This document shows, piece by piece, positions 25,801 through 33,521 of a DNA stretch of 47,798 nucleotides (position 1 is the first letter of the stretch; each line of letters begins with the position of its first letter). Both the position numbers and the translations under genes were made by a program. This stretch comes from Bacteroidales bacterium (lineage in GTDB: Bacteria > Bacteroidota > Bacteroidia > Bacteroidales > UBA932), in the NCBI GenBank assembly GCA_017471045.1, contig JAFUWZ010000002.1, positions 1-47,798 on the forward strand. Reading direction: 5' to 3'. The notes under the pieces are model-generated. The model was not told the DNA's origin. It did no database searches and saw nothing but the letters and a program-made list of their open reading frames with translations.

Positions 25801-26943
25801 GCGCCGGAATCGGTCCCGGACACGGCCCGGCTCCTGCACCTGACAGTGGCAGACGACGGACCCGGCATCGTCCCGGAAGAGATGGAGAAGATCTTCGAGC
25901 CTTTCTACCAAGGAGAGGACGACCCGGCCAACCGCCAGTCCGGCACCGGGATCGGGCTGAGCCTGAGCCAATCCGTCGTCACCTTGCACCACGGGACCAT
26001 CTGGGCCGAGAACCGGCCGCAGGGCGGCGCTCTCTTCCACGTCGTCATGCCCGTCGACCGCGACACCTTCGGCCCGGAGGACTTCGACCAGGACCAGGAG
26101 AAGAGCCTCGCGCTCGAAGTGATCCCTTCCGAGATCGCGCCGGAGACCCTGCCGGACGCCGACAAGGCCACCGTCCTTCTCATCGAGGACACGGAGCCCG
26201 TCCGCATCTATATCCGCGAGCGGCTGGAGAAGTTCTTCCGCGTGTTCGAGACTGACAACGGGGACACCGCCCTCCGACTGGTTGCCGAGAAGATGCCGGA
26301 CATCGTCGTCAGCGACATCATGATCCCGGGGACGAGCGGACTGGAGGTCTGCGCCCGCATCAAGGAAGACATGCTGACCGGGCACATCCCGGTCATCCTG
26401 ATGACGGCCAAGTCCATGGCGGTCCACATCATCGAAGGCTACGCCAGCGGGGCCGACGACTACATTGTCAAACCCTTCAATATCAACGTGCTGATATCCA
26501 GGATCAAGAACCTGCTCGCCTCGCGGGAACAGCTCAGGACCCTCTACGGCAAGAAGCGGACTCAGGACCTGCTGGGCGTGGACCTGTCGGCCGGAGAAGA
26601 CCGCTTCACGCAGAAACTGTTCACACTCATTGAAGCCAACATCGCCAACCCCGAGCTCAACATCGACATGATCTGCCGGGAGATCGGCCTGAGCCGGACC
26701 AATCTCTACCGGAAGCTCAAGCCCATCACCGATCTCTCTCCGGTCGAGCTCATCCGCAACTACCGGCTGGAGATGGCCACGGACCTGCTGCTACATTCCA
26801 ACTACAACATCTCGGAGATAGCGACCTATACGGGCTTCAACAGCCACGCCTATTTCACCAGCTGCTTCCGCGCCGCCTACGGCTGCACCCCTTCCGAATA
26901 TGCCGCCCGGCAGCATCCGGAGGCTAACGATAATGGCCGATGA
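22828..26943 (+). CDS. hybrid two-component system regulator (HTCS)
   Basis: A 1371-aa inner-membrane protein with both sensor and regulator parts. After a signal/anchor (1-20) come two periplasmic beta-propellers (about 25-715, many WFGT/WIGS/WVGT repeats), a Y_Y_Y domain (720-785) and a membrane segment (786-808). The histidine kinase core follows, with His845 in FSHELRTPLTL and an ATPase domain (about 945-1070). The receiver domain has Asp1163 in VVSDIMIPG and a KPF lysine, and the C-terminus is AraC-type HTH (about 1265-1365). Such proteins sense oligosaccharides in the periplasm and activate the adjacent susC/D operon. A TATCTTGC about 30 bases upstream is a weak promoter box. Its tail overlaps the convergent PL6 gene by 20 bases. 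Confidence 0.95.
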   Translation: MKKLLLILPCLLVGIFAAAFSREEPYFSNLGLDEGLSQMSVLAICQDSDGFIWFGTRNGLNRYDGRKMVVFKHEVDRPGSLVDSHILSLAEDRDHRLWIGSMHGLNRLDLTTGEMKIWPRRKFPIFENGATALCCDPQGRIWVGTAQGLFEYREDEDNFRPETLQGILEGSTVAAIRQTRSHGLVVCTLDRGFVEVQEDLSGAVRHDVGQADHPLPSRMVNSVYEDSHGTLWVALREGGLLHLFPDGTRSEYSVRNGCLKTNTVRCMTETDGILYVGTDSGLYACDLETGAIEATSGSQHHRGELSHFSITSCLTDQSGSLWVGTYSGGVDFYSKYARRFSFYDPTQQLEEFQGIIGPIADSGTRDGGETVYVATEGSGLLRYDLGGGGTETFLYAADAAPSHNIIKSILREGDTVWCGTTQGAIWQFDIPTRRFSLYCMLPKSHSVSIYALLRGRNGELWAATSKPGYGLVRIDKDRQVQDRFAIDGAEEEQTFPSLRCLLAVDRDILLIGSRHDGLFRFDTRTRQLTRFHENGDGPLRLPSNYVTALVRDGKGHIWVGTYGGGISLFDTQEGILKNITAREGLADADVCTIVTDQDDNLWIDAGNYISRYDPVDERIQNFQVGVIGTQEFTPHCGTLLPDGRICFSARNGFILFDPQSLQLNPYIPPVRLTGLAIANKTVTPGKGSPLSRTITHSRQITLPWNRNTLTLSYSALNYVYPSLNQYAYRLLGQDRDWNYVGDRQEAYFTDLRPGKYVFEVKASNNDGLWNETPMQLGITIRPPFWAAWYAWILYSLAALGVFLLINHYTDKRRILEQALLFKQKEQQQQEAFHQARMRMYTSFSHELRTPLTLIISPLEELLDTGGFPRDVKNKLELIYDNSQRLLLLVNQLMDLRKSQAGKMKLKVREDDINLFVSEIYRTFRHIAADKQIELDFPQEDGHIQAWYDRFLFEKVVFNLLSNAIKHAPVHGHVTLGLDLTGKDALKAGHQAAPESVPDTARLLHLTVADDGPGIVPEEMEKIFEPFYQGEDDPANRQSGTGIGLSLSQSVVTLHHGTIWAENRPQGGALFHVVMPVDRDTFGPEDFDQDQEKSLALEVIPSEIAPETLPDADKATVLLIEDTEPVRIYIRERLEKFFRVFETDNGDTALRLVAEKMPDIVVSDIMIPGTSGLEVCARIKEDMLTGHIPVILMTAKSMAVHIIEGYASGADDYIVKPFNINVLISRIKNLLASREQLRTLYGKKRTQDLLGVDLSAGEDRFTQKLFTLIEANIANPELNIDMICREIGLSRTNLYRKLKPITDLSPVELIRNYRLEMATDLLLHSNYNISEIATYTGFNSHAYFTSCFRAAYGCTPSEYAARQHPEANDNGR

Positions 26944-28333
26944 TCTGGTCCCGGTCCGTCCGGCAAGGCAGATACCAGGAGGGACCCTGCCCGACGGACA
27001 TCAGATCGAGAACCCGCGCACGTTCCAGGGCCGCCCAGTCCGGCTCCACTTCCAGCGGAGTGAAGCCCCCGTCAAACGGGGGACGGGCGCCGTCGGCAAG
27101 CGAATAGCGGTTGTCCTCAAAGTTGAAATTGCCGGGGATCAGGTCGGCGTGCTCCACCCGGAAACAGTCCGCCGGTCCGGTAAAGACGTTGTGCCACATC
27201 CGGACATGGCGCGGCTCCTTGTCACCGAAACCGGACAGCAGATTGATCTCCCGGCAACCGAAGAACCAGTTGTAAGCGATGTCCGCATTCTCCACCCGGT
27301 GGTACGACGTAAGCGGCTCCAATTCAGTGTCGGTCTCGGCCGTCGGGCGCTCGTACACACCCATCCGTACCAGCAGGCCGTAACCGCCGGTCCGGGCGAT
27401 GAAGTTGTCGTACACGGTCTGGTTCTGGTTGATGATCCGGATCCCGAGCGTCCCATCGATGTCATTGCCGATGAAGGTGTTGGATTCCAGTATATTGTCG
27501 TGTCCGTGCCGGCAGACCAGCCCGCCCCGGGACTCGTAAAAGAGGTTGCGGCGGACGGTATTGTGGCAAGACTTGACGGAGATGACCTCGATCTCCCCGT
27601 CGCAATGCAGGAAAACATTGTCCTCCACGAGAGTGTGGGACGGCAGCTGGGAGGACCAGCTGTTGCCGATCCGGATCGTCTCGGCCCCGTTGCCCTGGTA
27701 ATCCTTGTGATAACCGAAGACGTTGTGATCGATCCTGTGGTTGTTGAGATAGTCCTTTTCGCCCAGCCAGATCTGCACGGTCAGGCCTCCCACCCGCTTG
27801 TTGGCGAAGTAGCAGTGGTCGATCCGGTTGTCGGTCCCATGCAGTCCCAGCCAGAACTCGCCCGAGATGGAGGATGACATGCGCCCGATCGCGACCTCGC
27901 TTTTCTGGGGATTGTTGCAGTCGTCAATGGCGCACTCCGTCATCCGGCAATGCGAGGCGAAGACGCCCTCTTCCTTTTGGAACTCGACCAGGCACAGCTC
28001 CGCCGACCAGGCCTTGTAGAAAAGCAGGCCCTCCAGGCGGAGGTATTCGCCCGACAGGCGGATGGTCAGGGGACCCGAGAAGACGGCCGCGCCCGGATGC
28101 TCGGCGCAGAAGGTGACCGGCGCGTCCAGGCTGCCCCGGGCCGAAAAATCAAATGCGCCCAGGTCACGGTATACGCCGTCCCGCAAGATGATACGGTCGC
28201 CGGGACGGAGTTCCCCGCCGCCCAGCAGGGCCTTCAAGGAAGCCGCCTCGGAGGGCGAAAAAAAGTAAGAAGCCGCCTTGGCACCCAGGCAGGAGAGGAT
28301 AAGCACGACAGCCAGCAAAAGCGTCTTTTTCAT
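26924..28333 (-). CDS. polysaccharide lyase family 6 (chondroitinase B / alginate lyase type)
   Basis: A 469-aa secreted right-handed beta-helix. Signal peptide 1-20 (MKKTLLLAVVLILSCLGAKA), then PL6 hallmark rungs: GNGAETIRIGNSWSS, CDGEIEVISVKSCHNTV with the probable catalytic base Lys254, and GGLVCRHGHDN with Arg275. PL6 lyases cleave uronic-acid polymers (alginate, dermatan) by beta-elimination with Ca2+; substrate choice within the family is not readable here. It is encoded opposite to the PUL genes on both sides and overlaps the regulator by 20 bases at the 3' ends. A weak TAAATTTA box lies 26 bases before its start. Confidence 0.9.
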   Translation of the reverse strand: MKKTLLLAVVLILSCLGAKAASYFFSPSEAASLKALLGGGELRPGDRIILRDGVYRDLGAFDFSARGSLDAPVTFCAEHPGAAVFSGPLTIRLSGEYLRLEGLLFYKAWSAELCLVEFQKEEGVFASHCRMTECAIDDCNNPQKSEVAIGRMSSSISGEFWLGLHGTDNRIDHCYFANKRVGGLTVQIWLGEKDYLNNHRIDHNVFGYHKDYQGNGAETIRIGNSWSSQLPSHTLVEDNVFLHCDGEIEVISVKSCHNTVRRNLFYESRGGLVCRHGHDNILESNTFIGNDIDGTLGIRIINQNQTVYDNFIARTGGYGLLVRMGVYERPTAETDTELEPLTSYHRVENADIAYNWFFGCREINLLSGFGDKEPRHVRMWHNVFTGPADCFRVEHADLIPGNFNFEDNRYSLADGARPPFDGGFTPLEVEPDWAALERARVLDLMSVGQGPSWYLPCRTDRDQIIGHYR

Positions 28334-28464
28334 ACGAAGGAGAAAATGGTTCTGGCCGTAAATTTAGCAAGACTTCACGGATGCTCCTATCAGATTTTTC
28401 CTTTTCCTTGTAAAAAGCGGTCCGAAGAAATAAGAGTGAAAGTCTTTGATACAAAAATGATATG

Positions 28465-28472
28465 TATCTTTG
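28465..28472 (+). promoter_or_regulatory. -7 box for the GH2-PL38/GH29/GH97 operon
   Basis: TATCTTTG is a full TAnnTTTG match 24 bases before the GH2-PL38 start codon. A CTTTG lies about 16 bases further upstream, so spacing is slightly short of ideal. This supports the start codon at 28496. Confidence 0.65.
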
Positions 28473-28495
28473 AAAAAGAAAATTATCTTGCATCT

Positions 28496-31400
28496 ATGAT
28501 TCAAAGACACGCTCCCACCCTCTTGGCCGGAATCGTCCTGGCCCTCCTCGTCCTCCCGGTCCACAGCCTGGACGCCCGCGTGGCCGGCGGACAAAAAACG
28601 CGCATCAACGACGGCTGGCAGTTTGTCCGGGGAGACCTCGGCAGCATTTGGGAAGCCGTGCGTCCCGTCAAGGCCGGCAATCCGGAGGACGTCCCCCTCT
28701 GGACAGAAGTCACGCTCCCCCATTGCTTCAATGCCGAGGACGGCGTCGATCCGGATGTCAACTACTACGAGGGTCCCGGCTGGTACCGGACCTGCCTCCA
28801 GATCGGTAACCCCTTCCCCGGAGGACGCACCCTGCTGGAATTTGAAGGGGCCGGACAGAAAACGGAAGTCTATGTCTATACGACCCGGGTCGGGTCCCAC
28901 ATCGGAGGCTATGACAGCTGGAACGTGGACATCACGGATGCCGTGGAGGCGTTCCTGAAGAGTCCGGACGCCGGACGCTTCAAGGGAAAGGTGCCCGTCA
29001 GCATCCGCTGCGACAACAGCCGCGACGTCGAGATGATCCCGTCGGACCTGGCGGATTTCAACATCTACGGCGGGCTCTACCGCTACCTCAACCTGGTTTA
29101 TGTCCCGGCGGTGTCGGTGGAGCGCCTGCGCATCACCCCGTCCCTCGACGGGAAGCGGAAAAGCGGGGCCGTCCGGATCGAGGCTCTCCTCAACGACCCG
29201 CTCCGGAAAGGCACGGCCGATGCGCAAGTGACGGTCCGCGACGCCGAGGGCAAGGTCATCGTCCGGCAGGCGCTCCCGGGCCTGGCCACAGACGGGCCGT
29301 CGGTGCTGGCGGAGTTTACGGTCAAGAAGCCACATCTTTGGGACGTGGACGACACCTATCTCTATTCCTGCGAAGTCAAGGTCAGCGCCGATGGGCAGAC
29401 CGATACGGCGACGGAGCGCTTCGGCTTCCGCTCGTTTGAATTTGCCGAGAAGGGACCCTTCTACCTCAACGGACGCCGCCTGCTGCTTCAGGGTACGCAC
29501 CGGCACGAGGACCACGCCGGTGTCGGCGCGGCCATGACCGAAGAGCAGATTGCGACCGAGATGCGCCTGATGAAGGAGATGGGCGTCAACTTCATCCGCC
29601 TCGGCCATTACCAGCAGTCGGAGATCGTCCTCCGCCAGTGCGACTCGCTGGGCATCCTGGTCTGGGAAGAGATCCCCTGGTGCCGCGGCGGCCTGGGCGG
29701 CGAGCGCTACCGCCAGCAGGCCCGTCAGATGCTGACCCACATGGTGCAGCAGCATTTCAACCACCCCGCCGTCATCATCTGGGGCCTGGGCAACGAAAAC
29801 GACTGGCCCAATGACTTCCCCGAATTTGACAAGCAGCAGATCCGCGCCTTCATGGCCGAACTGAACACGCTCAGCCACGAGCTGGACCCGGAGCGCAAGA
29901 CCGCCATCCGCCGCTGCGCTTTCTGCAGCGACATCGTAGACGTCTATTCGCCGTCCATCTGGGCCGGCTGGTACCGCGGCGCCTACGTGGATTATAAGGA
30001 AGAATCCGAGCGCGAGATGCAGAAAGTCAAGCACTTCCTCCACGTCGAATGGGGCGGCGACAGCCACGCCGGACGCCACTCCGAAGATATCTTCCGCAAC
30101 ATCCGGGACGTCGTGCGCGACGGGGCCGACGAGCGGGCGGGCGACGCGTCGCTCTACGGCGGCGCCAAGCGGGTCTCCCGCGACGGCGACTGGTCCGAGA
30201 CCTATATCGTCCACCTGATCGACTGGCACCTGAAGGAGCAGGAGACGATGCCCTGGCTGACCGGTACGGCCTACTGGCCCTTCAAGGATTTCTCCACCCC
30301 GGTCCGTCCGGACAATCCCGTGCCCTACGTCAACCAGAAAGGCGTCCTGCAGCGCGACTTTACGCCCAAGGAGTCCTACTACGTCTTCCAGTCCTACTGG
30401 ACAGACAAGCCGATGGTCCATATCTACGGCCATACCTGGCCCGTCCGCTGGGGCGATCCCGGCGAGAAGAAGGAGATCCTGGTGTATTCCAACTGCAGCG
30501 AAGTCGAGCTCTTCGTCAACGGCGTCAGCCAGGGCCGCAAGACTCGCAACAGCCAGGACTATCCGGCGGCGGGCTTCCACTGGGATGTCGCCCTGCAGGC
30601 CGGCCCCGTCACGGTTCAGGCCGTCGCGACCCGCAAAGGCGGCGTCCGCCTGACGGACGAGATCGCTTTCCGCTATGTGACGGAGCCCTGGGGCCCTGCC
30701 GCACGGATGGCAGCCCGGGCCGTTGCGGCCGAAGACGGCCGTGTGCGGATTGACGCGGAGGTGCTGGACGCCCAGGGCCGGCGCTGCCTGGACGACAAGC
30801 GCTTCATCCGCTTCCAGCTCGCCGGCGACGGGACCTTGATCCGGAACCAGGGCACGCCGACGGGTTCTTCGAAGGTGCAGGCCTGCAACGGACTAGCCTC
30901 CATCTACCTGGATCCCGGAGCCGGACGGGCCGCCGTGGCGGTGCTCTCCGAAGGCCTCCAGACGCAGATCGTCTCCCTGGACCCGGTCCGGACGTCCCTG
31001 GAGGAGGCCGTCCTCACGCAGGCGGAGCAGGACCTGAAAGCACTGCCGGTCACGGTCACGGCCTACCCCGCCGTGCGCAGCGAAGGGACAATCCATGATT
31101 TCTTCTCCGAAGGAGACTACTGGTGGCCGGATCCGAAAAACCCGGACGGGCCCTACATCCGCCGGGACGGGGAGACCAATCCCGACAACTTCGTCGCGCA
31201 CCGCCACGCCATGATCCGCTTCAGCCAGATCGTCGGCAACCTGGCTTCCGCCTTTCTGCTGACCGGCGAGCAGCGCTATGCGGATGCCGTGCAGGCCCAC
31301 GTCCGGGCCTGGTTCATCGATCCGGACACCCGGATGAACCCCAACCTCCTCTATGCCCAGGCCATCCACGGCGTCACGCCGGGCCGGGGCATCGGCATCA

Positions 31401-32077
31401 TCGACACCATCCACCTGATCGAGGTCGCCCAGTCCCTGATCCGCCTGCAGGAAGCGGGCGCGCTGCCTGCTGAGATCCTGGACGGAGCGCGGCAGTGGTT
31501 TGCAGACTACCTCCAGTGGCTGAAGACGCACCCCAACAGCACCCAGGAAATGAACGCCACCAACAACCACGGCACCTGCTGGGCCTTCCAGGCGGCCGCC
31601 TTTGCCAAATTCGTCGGCGACCGGACCCTGATGGACTTCTGCGCCGACCGCTTCAAGTCGGTCTTCCTGGTCCGGCAGATGGCCGACGACGGCAGTTTCC
31701 CGCGCGAGCTGCAGCGGACCAAGCCCTACGGCTATTCGATCTTCAACCTCGACGCGATGGCGGGCCTCTGCCAGATCCTCTCCACCCCGGAGGACAACCT
31801 CTGGGACTACACGACGCCTGAAGGGCACAACATGCGCAAGGCCCTCGATTTCCTGCTCCCCTACATCCAGGACAAGTCCACCTGGCCCTACGGGGAAGAC
31901 GTGATGTACTGGGAGGAGTGGCCCGTCGCCCAGCCCGCATTCCTCTTCGGCTGGGCGCATTTCGGCGACGCCGCTTACTACCGGGCCTGGCAGGGCCTGG
32001 ACCATTTCCCGACCAACGAGGAAGTGATCCGCAACCTGCCGCTACGCAATCCTATCCTATGGATCGACCAAAACTAA
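28496..32077 (+). CDS. GH2-PL38 fusion: glycoside hydrolase plus polysaccharide lyase
   Basis: A 1193-aa secreted two-catalyst enzyme. Signal peptide 1-26, then GH2 sugar-binding, Ig-like and TIM-barrel domains (about 35-700) with acid/base Glu434 in GLGNENDW and candidate nucleophile Glu518 in LHVEWGG, then GH2 C-terminal Ig-like domains to about 830. Without a stop, an alginate-lyase-superfamily / PL38 domain follows (about 840-1193), with DFFSEGDYWWPDPKNPDGPY near 870 and the conserved NNHGTCW. PL38 members cleave beta-1,4-glucuronan-like polymers. The start at 28496 follows a good promoter box; the open frame further upstream is antisense to PL6. A 6-base gap to GH29 makes it the first gene of an operon. 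GH2 and PL38 activities on one chain suggest side-chain removal coupled to backbone cleavage (inference). Confidence 0.9.
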   Translation: MIQRHAPTLLAGIVLALLVLPVHSLDARVAGGQKTRINDGWQFVRGDLGSIWEAVRPVKAGNPEDVPLWTEVTLPHCFNAEDGVDPDVNYYEGPGWYRTCLQIGNPFPGGRTLLEFEGAGQKTEVYVYTTRVGSHIGGYDSWNVDITDAVEAFLKSPDAGRFKGKVPVSIRCDNSRDVEMIPSDLADFNIYGGLYRYLNLVYVPAVSVERLRITPSLDGKRKSGAVRIEALLNDPLRKGTADAQVTVRDAEGKVIVRQALPGLATDGPSVLAEFTVKKPHLWDVDDTYLYSCEVKVSADGQTDTATERFGFRSFEFAEKGPFYLNGRRLLLQGTHRHEDHAGVGAAMTEEQIATEMRLMKEMGVNFIRLGHYQQSEIVLRQCDSLGILVWEEIPWCRGGLGGERYRQQARQMLTHMVQQHFNHPAVIIWGLGNENDWPNDFPEFDKQQIRAFMAELNTLSHELDPERKTAIRRCAFCSDIVDVYSPSIWAGWYRGAYVDYKEESEREMQKVKHFLHVEWGGDSHAGRHSEDIFRNIRDVVRDGADERAGDASLYGGAKRVSRDGDWSETYIVHLIDWHLKEQETMPWLTGTAYWPFKDFSTPVRPDNPVPYVNQKGVLQRDFTPKESYYVFQSYWTDKPMVHIYGHTWPVRWGDPGEKKEILVYSNCSEVELFVNGVSQGRKTRNSQDYPAAGFHWDVALQAGPVTVQAVATRKGGVRLTDEIAFRYVTEPWGPAARMAARAVAAEDGRVRIDAEVLDAQGRRCLDDKRFIRFQLAGDGTLIRNQGTPTGSSKVQACNGLASIYLDPGAGRAAVAVLSEGLQTQIVSLDPVRTSLEEAVLTQAEQDLKALPVTVTAYPAVRSEGTIHDFFSEGDYWWPDPKNPDGPYIRRDGETNPDNFVAHRHAMIRFSQIVGNLASAFLLTGEQRYADAVQAHVRAWFIDPDTRMNPNLLYAQAIHGVTPGRGIGIIDTIHLIEVAQSLIRLQEAGALPAEILDGARQWFADYLQWLKTHPNSTQEMNATNNHGTCWAFQAAAFAKFVGDRTLMDFCADRFKSVFLVRQMADDGSFPRELQRTKPYGYSIFNLDAMAGLCQILSTPEDNLWDYTTPEGHNMRKALDFLLPYIQDKSTWPYGEDVMYWEEWPVAQPAFLFGWAHFGDAAYYRAWQGLDHFPTNEEVIRNLPLRNPILWIDQN

Positions 32078-32083
32078 TATACC

Positions 32084-33511
32084 ATGCGAAAAACCCTTTA
32101 TTGCTTGCTCTCCCTCTGCCTGGCGCTGAACCTGTCCGCCCAGGCTCCCCTGACCCAGGAAGAAAAAATGGAATGGTGGAACGAAGCCAAGTTCGGCCTC
32201 TTCGTCCACTGGGGTCCCTACAGCCTCTACGGAGGCGTGTACAACGGCTTCCCTCAACGGCGGGGCGGCGCCGAATGGATCATGAACCGCTGCAAGATCC
32301 CGGTGATGGAGTACCGGGCCAAGGCCAGCACCTTCAACCCCGTCGAGTTTGATGCCGACCAGCTCGCCACCCTGGCCGTGGACGCCGGCATGAAGTACCT
32401 CGTCCTGACGACCAAGCATCACGACGGCTTCGCCATGTTCCAGAGCGACGCGAGCCGATTCAACATCGTGGACTACACGCCCTTCGGACGCGATGTCGTG
32501 GATGAGGTGGTCCGGGCCTGCCGCCGCCATGGGCTCAAGATCGGCTTCTACTATTCGCAATCGCAGGACTGGTGCAACGCCGGCGGCGCAACGGCCCGCA
32601 AGGAAATGAAGGAAGGCTGGGCCAATCCCGACTCGACCGAGATCGACCGCTTCACCCGGGAGCACGGCGGCGCCTGGGACTACAAGCAGCGCGAGAGGAG
32701 CTTCGACGAGTACTTCCACGCCGTCGCCCTGCCGCAGATGAAGGAATTGCTGTCCCGCTATCCGGACCTCGCCGTCATCTTCTTCGACACCCCGATGTCC
32801 ATCACCGAGGCCCAGGCCCGGGAGATGCAGGACCTGCTCAAGGACTTCCCGCAGATCATCGTCAATGACCGGCTGAAACGGCCCGATTTCCCGGGCGACT
32901 ACAAGACGCCGGAGGGACGGATCCCCGAACCGGAAGATGTCAAAGGCGTGTACTGGGAGACCTGCATGAACGTCGGCAGCTCCTGGGGCTACAAGAGCTG
33001 GGAGAATAAGTGGAAGAGCTGCGACGAAGTGATCCGCACCCTGGCCACGATCGCCGCCCGCGGCGGCAACCTGCTCCTCAACGTCGGTCCCGACGCCCTG
33101 GGACGCGTCCCCGGACAGGCCCAGGATTGCCTGCGGGAAGTCGGCCGGTGGCTCAGCGTCAACGGGGAGGCCATCTACGGCACCCAGCGCAGCGGACTGC
33201 ATCCGGACTGGGGCGAAGTGATCCGCAAGGACGTCCCCGGCGGCAGCGTCTTCTACCTGTGCATCTATGATTTCCCGGAGGACGGGACGCTCACCCTGGA
33301 CGGCAACTTCTCCTTCCGCAAGGCAAGCGTACTCGCCGACGGCACGCCCGTTCGCTTCTCCACGCGCGGCAGTCGCACCACCGTCCAGCTTCCGGCCGGC
33401 CTCGCTACCGAGAAGTATCCCGTCATCAAGCTGGAACTGCGACGTCCCCTGCCGCCCGTCAAACTTCTTTCCAACACGGAACTCTATTTCAAGATCGCCG
33501 ACACCGACTAA
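32084..33511 (+). CDS. GH29 family alpha-L-fucosidase
   Basis: A 475-aa secreted enzyme with a signal peptide (1-20, LCLALNLSAQA). The GH29 barrel starts with WWNEAKFGLFVHWGPYSLYGG and continues with YLVLTTKHHDGFAMF, GFYYSQSQDW and the nucleophile Asp235 in AVIFFDTP, and the conserved RGGNLLLNVGPDALG comes near residue 325. A beta-sandwich tail follows. It hydrolyses alpha-L-fucosides; linkage preference is not predictable. It starts 6 bases after GH2-PL38 and 10 bases before the GH97 gene, so all three are one operon. Confidence 0.93.
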   Translation: MRKTLYCLLSLCLALNLSAQAPLTQEEKMEWWNEAKFGLFVHWGPYSLYGGVYNGFPQRRGGAEWIMNRCKIPVMEYRAKASTFNPVEFDADQLATLAVDAGMKYLVLTTKHHDGFAMFQSDASRFNIVDYTPFGRDVVDEVVRACRRHGLKIGFYYSQSQDWCNAGGATARKEMKEGWANPDSTEIDRFTREHGGAWDYKQRERSFDEYFHAVALPQMKELLSRYPDLAVIFFDTPMSITEAQAREMQDLLKDFPQIIVNDRLKRPDFPGDYKTPEGRIPEPEDVKGVYWETCMNVGSSWGYKSWENKWKSCDEVIRTLATIAARGGNLLLNVGPDALGRVPGQAQDCLREVGRWLSVNGEAIYGTQRSGLHPDWGEVIRKDVPGGSVFYLCIYDFPEDGTLTLDGNFSFRKASVLADGTPVRFSTRGSRTTVQLPAGLATEKYPVIKLELRRPLPPVKLLSNTELYFKIADTD

Positions 33512-33521
33512 TCCCGCCCCC

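Noticed and set aside
27950-28495. N-terminal extension of the GH2-PL38 protein
   Set aside because: The extra codons are antisense to the PL6 5' end, and a good promoter box lies just before the signal-peptide ATG at 28496.
33267-33521. N-terminal extension of the GH97 protein
   Set aside because: It overlaps the GH29 coding region in another frame; the lipoprotein signal starts at 33522.
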